Shown piece after piece: positions 18,551 to 27,434 of a stretch of DNA of 64,000 nt (the stretch's first letter is position 1; every line of letters begins with the position of its first letter). The position numbers and the translations under genes were made by a program. The notes beneath the pieces are model-generated. The model saw only the letters and a program-made list of their open reading frames with translations, searched no databases and was not told the DNA's origin. The DNA is taken from NCBI RefSeq assembly GCF_033283405.1, contig NZ_JAWMQR010000013.1:62001-126000 (forward strand), in the 5' to 3' direction. This DNA is from Halioxenophilus sp033283405. GTDB lineage: Bacteria > Pseudomonadota > Gammaproteobacteria > Pseudomonadales > Cellvibrionaceae.

Positions 18551-19823
18551 GGTGTCCCGTGGGGAGTTTGTGTTGTTTGGCCCAGATATACTTGAGATGG
18601 CGGATAAAAATACTATCCCAGCTGTGTTTTGGTTCTGAGCGATTGCGCCAGTATAAAACAAACTCGGGAATTTGTGCCTCTATAAACGCCAACGGCATCT
18701 CGCACTGCTGGTGCAGCAGCTCCACACACTCGCGGCTCGGTTGCCACTCGGTGCTGATCAGAGAGGCCACCGGGTTGGGGGTGATGCCGTTTTGCAGGTG
18801 TGCCCACTGGTTGGCAACATGCTGGCAGAAGAGGTCGCCCCAGTTGTTGCGATAGGAGCCATTCTCGATCCACTTGTGGACAAATTCCGGCACGCATTCG
18901 TCGATAAATTCCGGGTCGATCTCCAGCTGTTGCAGGTAGTCGAGGGTGTGTTTGGCCGGTTGCCAGTCGCCACTCATGGCCACCGGCTTACGGTTGGCCA
19001 GGAAGGGCAGCTGTTTCTCCTCCCAATCTTTTTTTACCCAGGCGTAGAAGGTCATGGTCCAGGAGGCCATCTGGGTACCGGTCTCCCGGTAGTAGAGGCG
19101 GAAGCGGTTGGCGCAGTCGTTGATGTGGGCCAGTGGAATCCCCTCCTGGCTGAGCTGGGCCAGCACCTGCTCGTCGGGTGCCCACTGCTCGGGCAGGGGT
19201 GATTGTTGCGACTGCTGCTTCTGTTCGCGCGCCTTGTGCGCCTCAAACTGGCGCCAGCGGCGCAGGGCGTAGGCCTGGAATTTGGCCCCCCAGGAGCGCT
19301 GGCTCTCGCCCCGCTCGCGCCAGTAGGTGATAAATTCCGGCAGTATCTCGCGGCTGAAGCCGGCCGGAATATTGTGTTCGGCCAGGCGTGTCATCACCTC
19401 GGCGCTGGGCGACCAGTTGGCCGGCATGGGGCTGGCGGCGACCGCGGCATTGGCGGTTGCCACCGGAGCGGCAGCGGCTGTGACCGCTGCCGGGTTTTCT
19501 GTCTGGCGCTGGTTGAAGGCGAATTTCAGCTCCAGGCTGCTGGCGTAGGGGGCTGAGGCGAGCAGCAGCTGCCCCTTGGCGCGCAGATTCTGGCTGATGC
19601 GTTGGATATCCTCGGCCGTCCAGAAGGGCATGTAGTGCTGGCACTCAACCTGGGTTAGCCGATACCAGTGGTAGCCATTGCGCACCCGGGCCGGCTGGTG
19701 AAAGCCATACTCGGCCAAAATGGCGAGCAGGGTGGCTGCCTCCAACCCCAGTTCGGTGGCTAAACGGGGGGAGACCAGAATCGGTCGCTCTGGGATGGTG
19801 GCAGCGGGCATGGGGTTACTCAT
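18462..19823 (-). CDS. Protein with four tandem DnaT-like DNA-binding domains
   Basis: A 453-residue protein. After an N-terminal helical domain (about 10-105, VSPRLATELGLEAATLLAILAEYGF) and an Ala-rich linker (111-134), four similar blocks of about 58 residues follow at about 136-194, 213-270, 286-344 and 359-417. Each starts with W-(S/A/Q)-P, then a GIP/EIDP-like turn, then EFxxYW, a central W with a short loop, and ends near a Trp. This matches the ssDNA-binding domain of primosomal DnaT. E. coli DnaT has one such domain. ATG 19823 is chosen; a TTG at 19868 is less likely, being only 42 bp from the divergent radA start. Likely role: replication restart or helicase loading with the P-like protein. 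Confidence 0.8.
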   Translation of the reverse strand: MSNPMPAATIPERPILVSPRLATELGLEAATLLAILAEYGFHQPARVRNGYHWYRLTQVECQHYMPFWTAEDIQRISQNLRAKGQLLLASAPYASSLELKFAFNQRQTENPAAVTAAAAPVATANAAVAASPMPANWSPSAEVMTRLAEHNIPAGFSREILPEFITYWRERGESQRSWGAKFQAYALRRWRQFEAHKAREQKQQSQQSPLPEQWAPDEQVLAQLSQEGIPLAHINDCANRFRLYYRETGTQMASWTMTFYAWVKKDWEEKQLPFLANRKPVAMSGDWQPAKHTLDYLQQLEIDPEFIDECVPEFVHKWIENGSYRNNWGDLFCQHVANQWAHLQNGITPNPVASLISTEWQPSRECVELLHQQCEMPLAFIEAQIPEFVLYWRNRSEPKHSWDSIFIRHLKYIWAKQHKLPTGHHEREQTGDRPSQTRDIPLAQRLTDRSWAY

Positions 19824-19910
19824 AGCAGTCGTAAGGGGGGATTTTAAGCCCCGCGGGTGGAAAGGCAATGTGTTAATGTAGCGCCGATTATTTTACGGAA
19901 GGCGAATTGA

Positions 19911-21278
19911 GTGGCAAAAAACAAGCTTGCGTACGTCTGCAGTGAGTGTGGCTCCGACTACAGCAAATGGCAGGGGCAGTGCGCTGATTGCGGTGCCTGG
20001 AATACTCTCTCCGAGGTGCGCCTGGGGCCTGCCAAGGGCCACAGCCACCGCCTGGAGGGCTATGCCGGTGCCTCCGGCGGTGCCCGGGTGCAGAAGTTAA
20101 AGGATATCAGCCTGGAGGATCTGCCCCGGCTCTCGACCGGTACCGCCGAGTTTGACCGGGTTCTGGGCGGCGGCCTGGTGCCGGGCTCGGTGGTGCTGAT
20201 TGGCGGCAACCCCGGGGCGGGCAAGTCGACCCTGCTGCTGCAGACCCTCTGCCGGCTGGCGGCCAACATGACTGCGCTCTACGTTACCGGTGAGGAGTCG
20301 CTGCAGCAGGTGGCCATGCGTGCCGCGCGCCTCAATCTGCCCACCGACCAGCTCAATCTGCTGGCCGAAACCAACGTCGAGGCCATTGTTCAGGCGACCA
20401 GCCAGCTGCAACCGAAAATATTGGTGGTCGACTCCATCCAGGTGGTGCACATGGCCGATATCCAATCGGCGCCGGGCAGTGTCTCCCAGGTGCGCGAGTG
20501 CGCCGCCTACCTCACCCGCTACGCCAAGACCTCCGGCACGGTGCTGATTCTGGTGGGCCATGTCACCAAGGATGGCAGCCTGGCCGGGCCCAAGGTGCTG
20601 GAGCATATGATCGACTGCTCAACCCTGCTCGATGGCGACCAGGACAGCCGCTTCCGCACCCTACGCAGCCACAAGAACCGCTTTGGAGCGGTCAACGAAC
20701 TGGGCGTGTTTGCCATGACCGAACAGGGCTTGAAAGAGGTCTCCAACCCCTCGGCCATTTTTTTACAGCGGGCCGAGGATGTCGCCTCCGGCTCGGTGGT
20801 GATGGTGGTCTGGGAAGGGACGCGGCCGCTGCTGGTGGAGATTCAAGCCCTGGTCGACGACAGTCACTTTGGCAGCCCGCGGCGGGTGGCGGTGGGGCTG
20901 GAGCAGAACCGGCTGGCCATGCTGCTGGCGGTGCTGCACCGACACGGCGGACTGCACCTGGGTGATCAGGATGTGTTCGTCAACGTGGTGGGCGGAGTCA
21001 AGGTGGTGGAGACCAGCTCCGACCTGGCGCTGCTGCTGGCGGTAATCTCCAGTTTTCGCGATCAGCCCCTGTCGGAGGGGTTGATCGCCTTTGGCGAGGT
21101 CGGTTTGTCGGGCGAGATCCGGCCGGTGCCGAACGGCCAGGAGCGGGTGCGGGAGGCGCGCAAACACGGCTTTAAGCGCGCCATCGTGCCGGCTGCCAAC
21201 TGCCCCAAGCAGGGTATTGAAGGGATGGAGCTGGTGCCGGTGAAGCGCTTGGCGGATGCCATTGAGGCGCTCTCTTAG
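19911..21278 (+). CDS. radA: DNA repair protein RadA
   Basis: A 455-residue RadA (Sms), a branch-migration ATPase in homologous recombination. Domains in order: a zinc finger (CSECGSDYSKWQGQCADCGAW, residues about 10-30), a RecA-like core with Walker A GGNPGAGKST (about 100-109) and the RadA-specific KNRFG motif, and a C-terminal Lon-protease-like domain (about 300-455) ending VKRLADAIEAL. The start is GTG with GGAAGG upstream. Length is typical (about 455-460). It is transcribed divergently from the DnaT-like gene, so two replication/repair units share an upstream region of under 90 bp. Confidence 0.96.
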   Translation: MAKNKLAYVCSECGSDYSKWQGQCADCGAWNTLSEVRLGPAKGHSHRLEGYAGASGGARVQKLKDISLEDLPRLSTGTAEFDRVLGGGLVPGSVVLIGGNPGAGKSTLLLQTLCRLAANMTALYVTGEESLQQVAMRAARLNLPTDQLNLLAETNVEAIVQATSQLQPKILVVDSIQVVHMADIQSAPGSVSQVRECAAYLTRYAKTSGTVLILVGHVTKDGSLAGPKVLEHMIDCSTLLDGDQDSRFRTLRSHKNRFGAVNELGVFAMTEQGLKEVSNPSAIFLQRAEDVASGSVVMVVWEGTRPLLVEIQALVDDSHFGSPRRVAVGLEQNRLAMLLAVLHRHGGLHLGDQDVFVNVVGGVKVVETSSDLALLLAVISSFRDQPLSEGLIAFGEVGLSGEIRPVPNGQERVREARKHGFKRAIVPAANCPKQGIEGMELVPVKRLADAIEALS

Positions 21279-21359
21279 CCTGGGTGAAATAGTGTTGCCG
21301 AGGGTGTTGTTCGGGCCGGTTGCCGGCTGCAGCGGCTCTGGCGCGAGCAGAACCGGAAT

Positions 21360-21710
21360 CTAGCCGGCGCGATTAAAGGTTTTGATCAGGCGGCGCAGCT
21401 TGGCGCGGTGGTCGATACCGGCCGGAGTACACTCAATGCCCAGGTAGCTGCCCTGTACATGGGCCAGGTGGCCGCGCATCTTAATGCGGCCCTCCTCGTG
21501 CAGGTTAACGTGCAGAATCAGTTCGTCGCTGACATCCAGTGGGCAGGTGTTGGTGGAGACCACCAGGGCACCACTGAAGGAGAGGTCCACCAACTGCACG
21601 GGCCAACGGCCGCCGGCCGCCTCGATTTCGGCGGTGGTGCGATAGAGCACCCGTGGGAAGTTGCGGCGCTCCCGGCTATGTCGGTTAGGAAGGTCGATAC
21701 TGCTTGCCAT
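21360..21710 (-). CDS. PilZ domain protein
   Basis: A 116-residue PilZ domain protein. The RxxxR-type motif is RERRNFPRVLYRT (about 12-24), and the second binding motif is DLSFSGALV (about 41-49). I start it at ATG 21710 because the domain begins a few residues later and the upstream in-frame extension (to 21839) looks non-coding. Likely a c-di-GMP receptor; the partner is unknown. Confidence 0.8.
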   Translation of the reverse strand: MASSIDLPNRHSRERRNFPRVLYRTTAEIEAAGGRWPVQLVDLSFSGALVVSTNTCPLDVSDELILHVNLHEEGRIKMRGHLAHVQGSYLGIECTPAGIDHRAKLRRLIKTFNRAG

Positions 21711-22191
21711 AATAGACTCTTGCCAATTGCTAAGCTGAAACAGTCTGAATAGGGGCAACAACGCACGGGCAGTGGCGCTGAAAGTAAACTCTGTTAAAGC
21801 GACACCAAACTTGTGAACAAGGGCGAACGACAATCTCACCTATTACGCACTCTAATGCTTTGGTTCACTCTAGGAGGTGATGTGCGCCTGCCATTCAATC
21901 TGGGTTACAACAACTTGAGCGGCTGTTGGCTGCGCGCTGACCAATAGTGCGGGAAAACAGTGACACAACGGTAAAAACGAAGCTCTTACGCTAACAGATC
22001 CAGGTACTGGGCAATACGGCAAATGGGTTAACTTTTACTATTTGAGTATTGGTTCACAAACCGGTTAAGTTCCCAAAGTGGCAGGCTAGCACAGTGGTTG
22101 TGCGCGGCTTAGTGGCCATAGTGCGTAGATGGTGGCTGGATAAGAGCAAGTCCAGTCAGAATGTGCGCTTATCGCGGGAGATAGGGCCAGC

Positions 22192-22218
22192 CTGATGGCC
22201 GGCCCGGTCAGTTTTTTT
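22192..22218 (+). terminator. Orphan terminator in a 519-bp gene-free gap
   Basis: CTGATGG and CC-G-GTCAG form a stem with one bulge around a CCGGC loop, immediately followed by seven T on the plus strand. No plus-strand gene lies between radA (ends 21278) and this point. It could end a small RNA transcribed from the 21711-22190 gap. Apart from this I see nothing interpretable in the gap. Confidence 0.5.
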
Positions 22219-22229
22219 ACCCGCTAGGG

Positions 22230-23894
22230 TCAAACCTTAATCGGTTTGTACTTCATGCGCTTGGGCTGTGCCTCATTGCCCTTGCGCTTCTGGAAATCCT
22301 CGTGGTACTCGGTGTAGTTGCCCTCAAAGAAGACCACTTCACTGTCGCCCTCATAGGCCAAAATGTGGGTGGCGACGCGGTCGAGGAACCAGCGATCGTG
22401 GGAGATCACCAGGGCGCAGCCAGGGAAGTTGAGCAGTGCCTCTTCCAGGGCGCGCAAGGTCTCCACATCCAGGTCGTTGGAGGGTTCGTCGAGCAGCAGC
22501 ACATTGGCGCCCTGTTTCAGGGTGTTGGCCAGATGCAGGCGGCCGCGTTCACCGCCAGAGAGTTCACCCACGCGTTTCTGCTGGTCGGAGCCTTTAAAGT
22601 TAAAGCGGCCCACGTAGGAGCGGGAGCCCACCTCGTAGTTGTTGATGTTGAGCACATCGGCGCCGCCGGAGATCGCCTCCCACACGGTGTGGTTGTCGTT
22701 GAGGTTCTCCCGGCTCTGTTCGACAAAAGCGACCTTTACGGAATCGCCGATATCGATGCTGCCGGAGTCCGGCTGCTCGTAACCGGCGATCATACGAAAC
22801 AGGGTCGATTTACCGGCACCGTTACCACCCACAATCCCAACAATAGCCCCTTTGGGGATACTGAAGCTCAGGTCGTTGATCAACACCCGGTCGCCATAGC
22901 TTTTGCTGACGTGGTTGAACTCAATCACCTTGTCGCCCAGGCGCTCGCCGGGGGGAATGTAGATCTCGTTGGTCTCGTTGCGCTTTTGAAACTCCTGCGA
23001 CTGCATCTCTTCAAAGCGGGCCAGGCGGGCCTTGTTCTTGGCGTGGCGCCCTTTGGGGTTCTGGCGCACCCACTCCAGCTCTGACTTCATTGCCTTCAGG
23101 TGTGAGGCTTCGGTCTTCTGCTCCTGCTCCAGGCGCTTCTCTTTTGCCTCCAGCCAGTCGGAGTAGTTGCCCTCGTAGGGGATGCCGCGGCCGCGGTCGA
23201 GTTCCAGAATCCAGCCGGCGGCGTTATCGAGGAAGTAGCGGTCGTGGGTGATGGCCACCACGGTGCCGGGGAAGGCGACCAGGAACTGCTCCAGCCAGAA
23301 GACCGACTCGGCATCCAGGTGGTTGGTGGGTTCGTCCAGCAGCAGCATGTCGGGGCGCGACAGCAGCAGGCGGCAGAGGGCCACCCGGCGGCGTTCACCA
23401 CCGGAGAGTTTGGTGACGTCGGCATCCCAGGGCGGCAGGCGCAGGGCGTCGGCGGCGGTCTCCAGCTTGTGCTCTAAATTGTGGGCATCCCAGGCCTGGA
23501 TAATATCCTCCAGTTGTGCCTGCTTTTTGGCCAGGGCATCGAAGTCGGCATCCGGCTCGGCGTAGTCGGCGTAGACCTTATCCAGTGCCGCCAGCGCGTC
23601 CAGCGCTTCGCGCACACCATCTTCCACATTGCCGCGCACATCTTTATTGGGGTCGAGGTGCGGCTCCTGGGGCAGGTAGCCCACCTTGATGCCGGGCATA
23701 GGCCGGGCCTCGCCGTTGTAGTCCTGGTCGACTCCGGCCATGATCTTCAGCAGCGAGGATTTACCGGAGCCGTTCAGGCCGAGCACACCAATCTTGGCGC
23801 CGGGGAAGAACGACAGGGAGATATCTTTAAGAATCTCGCGCTTGGGCGGCACGATCTTGCCAACGCGGTTCATGGAGTAGACGTATTGGGCCAT
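22230..23894 (-). CDS. ettA: Energy-dependent translational throttle protein EttA
   Basis: A 554-residue ABC-F protein that binds the ribosomal E site and gates entry into elongation according to the ATP/ADP ratio. It has two ABC modules: Walker A GLNGSGKSS with LSGGERRRVALC, and Walker A GGNGAGKST with LSGGERGRLHLA. Between them is the charged linker (P-site tRNA-interacting motif) around EKRLEQEQKTEASHLKAMKS. There are no membrane segments. ATG 23894 gives the family-standard N-terminus MAQYVYSMNRVGK; the frame is open 10 codons further to a TTG, which is unlikely to be used. Confidence 0.97.
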   Translation of the reverse strand: MAQYVYSMNRVGKIVPPKREILKDISLSFFPGAKIGVLGLNGSGKSSLLKIMAGVDQDYNGEARPMPGIKVGYLPQEPHLDPNKDVRGNVEDGVREALDALAALDKVYADYAEPDADFDALAKKQAQLEDIIQAWDAHNLEHKLETAADALRLPPWDADVTKLSGGERRRVALCRLLLSRPDMLLLDEPTNHLDAESVFWLEQFLVAFPGTVVAITHDRYFLDNAAGWILELDRGRGIPYEGNYSDWLEAKEKRLEQEQKTEASHLKAMKSELEWVRQNPKGRHAKNKARLARFEEMQSQEFQKRNETNEIYIPPGERLGDKVIEFNHVSKSYGDRVLINDLSFSIPKGAIVGIVGGNGAGKSTLFRMIAGYEQPDSGSIDIGDSVKVAFVEQSRENLNDNHTVWEAISGGADVLNINNYEVGSRSYVGRFNFKGSDQQKRVGELSGGERGRLHLANTLKQGANVLLLDEPSNDLDVETLRALEEALLNFPGCALVISHDRWFLDRVATHILAYEGDSEVVFFEGNYTEYHEDFQKRKGNEAQPKRMKYKPIKV

Positions 23895-24004
23895 GTGGCT
23901 GTGATCCTCTCTGGGTTTAGCCAAATTTGGCGGGCACGGTAACTGATGCGTTTTTGAAGTTCAATAGTTGCGGCGGCTATGTCCCGCCTGCAACCCTTAC
24001 CCGT

Positions 24005-24034
24005 AAAAAAAAACGGGCCACAGCTGTGGCCCGT
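24005..24034 (-). terminator. Rho-independent terminator of the Oar-like gene
   Basis: A perfect 22-bp palindrome (ACGGGCCACAG with CTGTGGCCCGT, 24013-24034) is followed on the minus strand by nine T. It lies 24 bp after the stop of the Oar-like receptor gene. Confidence 0.9.
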
Positions 24035-24057
24035 CAGTGAAGCGAGGTGCGTCTGCC

Positions 24058-27000
24058 TTAGAAGCGGAAATTAACACCCACTTTGGCTTCCCACAGAGAC
24101 TCCGGGTCTTCGAGTTTGTCGGTGACGCTGCCACCTTTAAAGTTGGTGTAAACGTATTGACCCTGGTCATTGACCTCGGCATCGACCACCTCTTGCGAGA
24201 AGAACTCGGCATCGGACTGGTGACCCCAACGGTCGTTCAGGAAATTGCCCAGGTTGTACAGCAGGAAGTAGACCTCACCGGAGGTGCCATCAAAGAAGGT
24301 GGGCAGCTCCTGGCGTACCGCCAGATTGACCAGCGTGCTCCAGCGGGCGTTAACCTCGTTGCGTGCCACGTAACCGGAATCCAGGCCGTTTTTATCTACC
24401 CAGGCGAAGAAGGCATCCTGATCGAAGCCATCGGCAAAGACGACGTTGGGGTCATCCGCGCCGGTGGGCACGTAGAGCAGGTGCCGGCCGTAGTAACCAT
24501 CGCCTTCAAGATCCTGGCCATCCATCACGTAACTCTGGCCCTGGCCCTGTTTACGCACAGCGCGCAGGCTGATCTTGGTATCCAGGTCGCCAATAAAGGC
24601 GTGAGTGTAGTTCACATAGAGGCTGAAACGGTGTGGGGTTTCGTAGTTGGAGGTGCCCGGGCGTGGATCGTTAATATCCAGCAGGGCGGTGTTGTCGAAG
24701 TTGGAACCGGCGGTGGAGCTGGTCATCGGACTGATATCCTCAGAGCGGGTCTGAGCATAACCAACAGAGACGTAGAAGCCGTTATCAAACGCCTTGGAGA
24801 GGTTCAACGATGCGACAAACCCTTCCGCAGTGCGGTCGGAGTTGGTCAGCATGTAAACGTCGCGCACGCTGCTGTCGGCGTAGTCATAGATGGGTGCGCC
24901 GGTGGTGGTGTAGCCGACAATCTCCTGGGAGATATCCTGGTAGTAGGCGGCATCCTGGGTCTGGGAGTAGATGAAATCACCATCCAGAGTCCAGCCGGAT
25001 TCGAACTCCTGAGTGAAGCCCAAGGAGTACTTCCATTCACCCGGTTGTTCGTAGTCAGGGTCGATAATATTGACATAGCTGATGTTGCCATCGGCGACGG
25101 TGGTGGCGGCAACAATATCGTACAGTGACTGTGGCGGTGCGAAGCCAGGTGCACCGCCGTTAGCCAGAGGTGCGGTCAGAATGGAGTCGGCGTAAGAGGT
25201 GTTGGAGACCTGCACGTTGGTCACACCATCGTTACTCCAGGCGTTAGAGATCCAGACGTTGGGGTTGCCGCCGGAGAAGAGGCCAATACCACCGCGAATG
25301 GTCAAGGAGTCTGCCGCTCCCCAGGTGAAGCCAAAGCGTGGCATTAGAATATCGAGGCCATCGACACCGGTGTCGTTGGGAACACCAAAGTAGTCCTCAA
25401 ACGCCGGGTTGGTGTTGGGCGCATCGTCACTGGTGAACTTCTCGTAACGCAGGCCGTAAACCAAGGTCAGGTTTTTGGGAGCGATGTACCACTCATCCTG
25501 AATATAGAGGGTGTGCTGGACGTTCTCGAAGGAGGCGGCAGCGTCGTTGGGATTGTTGGTGCCACCACCGCTACCGTAGTAGACGCGGTTGGGGGTGCCC
25601 AGTTCGAATTTGTCGATACCGGAGAGGCCACCGGAACTGGAGCTGTCGAAGAAGCGGTACTCACCACCATCGGAGTGCTGTACAAACAGGTTGAAGACCG
25701 ATAGCGCCTCCTGCTCGTAGCCGGCGGTTAATACGTGGTCGCCGGCCAACAGTTGGGAATTAAATTTGAAGTAATCGGATTCGGTATTGAGTGCGTTGGA
25801 TTGGCGGGAGTCATCGGTACCCAGGTAGACGATATTGCTGCCAATGGAGATCTGCATCTCACCAAAGCCCTGGTCGGCCACATTCACCTGAGAGTCGTTC
25901 ATCTCGTTGTGGCTGATAAACAGCTCGGTGGAGAAGGTGTCGGTCCACTGGGCAGACCACTTAGCGGTGGTGGTCTCTGATTCCGCCCCTTTGCGGTAGA
26001 AGTGGTTGGCGAACTCAAATTCGTCGCTGTCGCTATCGGAGGCGCGATCTTCAAAGCCCTCGTAGTAGTTGTAGATCAACGCCAGGCTGTGGCTATCGGT
26101 GATGTTCCAGTCGATACGGGCCGCGTACTTCTCCTCTTCCTGTACGCCGTTGCCAGGCTGGCCGCCGGGCTCGTAGCCGTAGACGTTGCGGGCGATATCG
26201 GCGATGCGGTTATAGTCGGTTTCACTCAACCAATCGCGAGTGTCGCCGCTGCCGCCATTGTAGCCCTGGGCAATAAACTCCGGCGATTCAGACTCCTCGT
26301 AGGAGACATAGAAGAAGAGCTTGTCTTTCAGGATAGGACCGCCGAAATCAAAACCGCGGCGGTAGGTGTCGTAGGACTCGCTCTCAAACTTGGAGGATTC
26401 CCCGTGGCCGTAGTCGATAGAGTCGCCTTTCAGGCTGTCGTCGGTGTATTGATAGAAAACGCCACCGTGGAACTCGTTGGTACCGGCTTTGGAAACCGCG
26501 TTGATGGTACAGGCGCTGAAACCGCCGTACTGCACCGCGTAGGGAGCCAGCTCCACCGAGACCTGCTCAATGGCCGCGAAGGGGAAGGGCATGCCGGTGG
26601 CGGTGGAGTAGCCGTTGCTGTTCAAGCCGAAGCGGTCGTTTTGGCTGACACCATCCAAGGTGGTGCTGTTGAAGCGGGGGTGTTTACCGGCACAGGTGAT
26701 GCCGCCAGTGCCCGGGTCCAGGTTGATGCGTGGGTCGATAGCGATGATGTCGACGATATCGCGGTCGCCGGAGGTGTTGTTCTCCAGCTCAAACAGGCCA
26801 AAGGTGGAGGAGGGGCCCACGGCGGTGGTGGCCACCGAGCTGGCGTCGGCGTAAACCGTCACCTCTTCCATGTTTTTCTCTTCGTAACCGTAGGTGAGGT
26901 TGTAGACATCACCCAGGGAGATGGAGTCAACCACTACCTTCTGGTCTTCGTTGATGATCACCGTGTAGGGGCCACCGACGGAGAGCTTGGGCGCGTAGAA

Positions 27001-27204
27001 AGAGCCCGCCGAGTTGGTGGTGTAGGTGCGGCTGGCACCGGTACGATCGTCAATAATAACGATCGTGGTGTTGGTCATTGGCTCACCGGCTGGTGTGAGA
27101 ATCTTTCCCCGAATGGCAGAGGTGGTCTCCTGGCCCACAGCACTACCGGCCGTGGCAGCCAGCAATACCGCCATAGCCAGGCGCTGCTTGATAAAAGGCT
27201 TCAT
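24058..27204 (-). CDS. Oar-like TonB-dependent outer-membrane receptor
   Basis: A 1048-residue outer-membrane protein. The signal peptide is residues 1-24 (AMAVLLAATAGSAVGQ). A carboxypeptidase-regulatory-like beta domain follows (about 27-105, SAIRGKILTPAGEPMTNTTIVIIDD), then a plug (GDRDIVDIIAIDPRINLDPGTGG, STTLDGVSQNDRFGLNSNGYS, VSKAGTNEFHGGVFYQYTDD), then a large beta barrel ending in the aromatic GVNFRF needed for outer-membrane assembly. This is the architecture of Oar proteins, some of which secrete or import proteins. The ligand cannot be told. ATG 27204 has GGGAAGAAAC upstream. No ExbB/ExbD/TonB genes are adjacent. Confidence 0.9.
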   Translation of the reverse strand: MKPFIKQRLAMAVLLAATAGSAVGQETTSAIRGKILTPAGEPMTNTTIVIIDDRTGASRTYTTNSAGSFYAPKLSVGGPYTVIINEDQKVVVDSISLGDVYNLTYGYEEKNMEEVTVYADASSVATTAVGPSSTFGLFELENNTSGDRDIVDIIAIDPRINLDPGTGGITCAGKHPRFNSTTLDGVSQNDRFGLNSNGYSTATGMPFPFAAIEQVSVELAPYAVQYGGFSACTINAVSKAGTNEFHGGVFYQYTDDSLKGDSIDYGHGESSKFESESYDTYRRGFDFGGPILKDKLFFYVSYEESESPEFIAQGYNGGSGDTRDWLSETDYNRIADIARNVYGYEPGGQPGNGVQEEEKYAARIDWNITDSHSLALIYNYYEGFEDRASDSDSDEFEFANHFYRKGAESETTTAKWSAQWTDTFSTELFISHNEMNDSQVNVADQGFGEMQISIGSNIVYLGTDDSRQSNALNTESDYFKFNSQLLAGDHVLTAGYEQEALSVFNLFVQHSDGGEYRFFDSSSSGGLSGIDKFELGTPNRVYYGSGGGTNNPNDAAASFENVQHTLYIQDEWYIAPKNLTLVYGLRYEKFTSDDAPNTNPAFEDYFGVPNDTGVDGLDILMPRFGFTWGAADSLTIRGGIGLFSGGNPNVWISNAWSNDGVTNVQVSNTSYADSILTAPLANGGAPGFAPPQSLYDIVAATTVADGNISYVNIIDPDYEQPGEWKYSLGFTQEFESGWTLDGDFIYSQTQDAAYYQDISQEIVGYTTTGAPIYDYADSSVRDVYMLTNSDRTAEGFVASLNLSKAFDNGFYVSVGYAQTRSEDISPMTSSTAGSNFDNTALLDINDPRPGTSNYETPHRFSLYVNYTHAFIGDLDTKISLRAVRKQGQGQSYVMDGQDLEGDGYYGRHLLYVPTGADDPNVVFADGFDQDAFFAWVDKNGLDSGYVARNEVNARWSTLVNLAVRQELPTFFDGTSGEVYFLLYNLGNFLNDRWGHQSDAEFFSQEVVDAEVNDQGQYVYTNFKGGSVTDKLEDPESLWEAKVGVNFRF

Positions 27205-27434
27205 AGTTTCTTCCCTAAATGGTCGAGAGGGGGTGGCCCCCGGTGTGATGCAAATGGTGTAATAAGTAGACGAGTGATTCGGTTAACTCCCGCATTGTCG
27301 AGGCAAAATATTACAAATCTGTGACGGTTTATAGAGCCTTAAATTAACTTTTTGACCAATAGGGCAAACAATTTTTGAAGTTTTCTTTAAGCGTCAAGAT
27401 GGCTTGCTTTGTGGCGTAAATAGGAAAGAGTTTT

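Noticed and set aside
17882..19823. Prophage remnant suggested by the lambda-P-like and DnaT-like genes
   Set aside because: No integrase, structural, lysis or repressor genes nearby, and the flanks (bax, radA) are ordinary chromosome with similar codon use.
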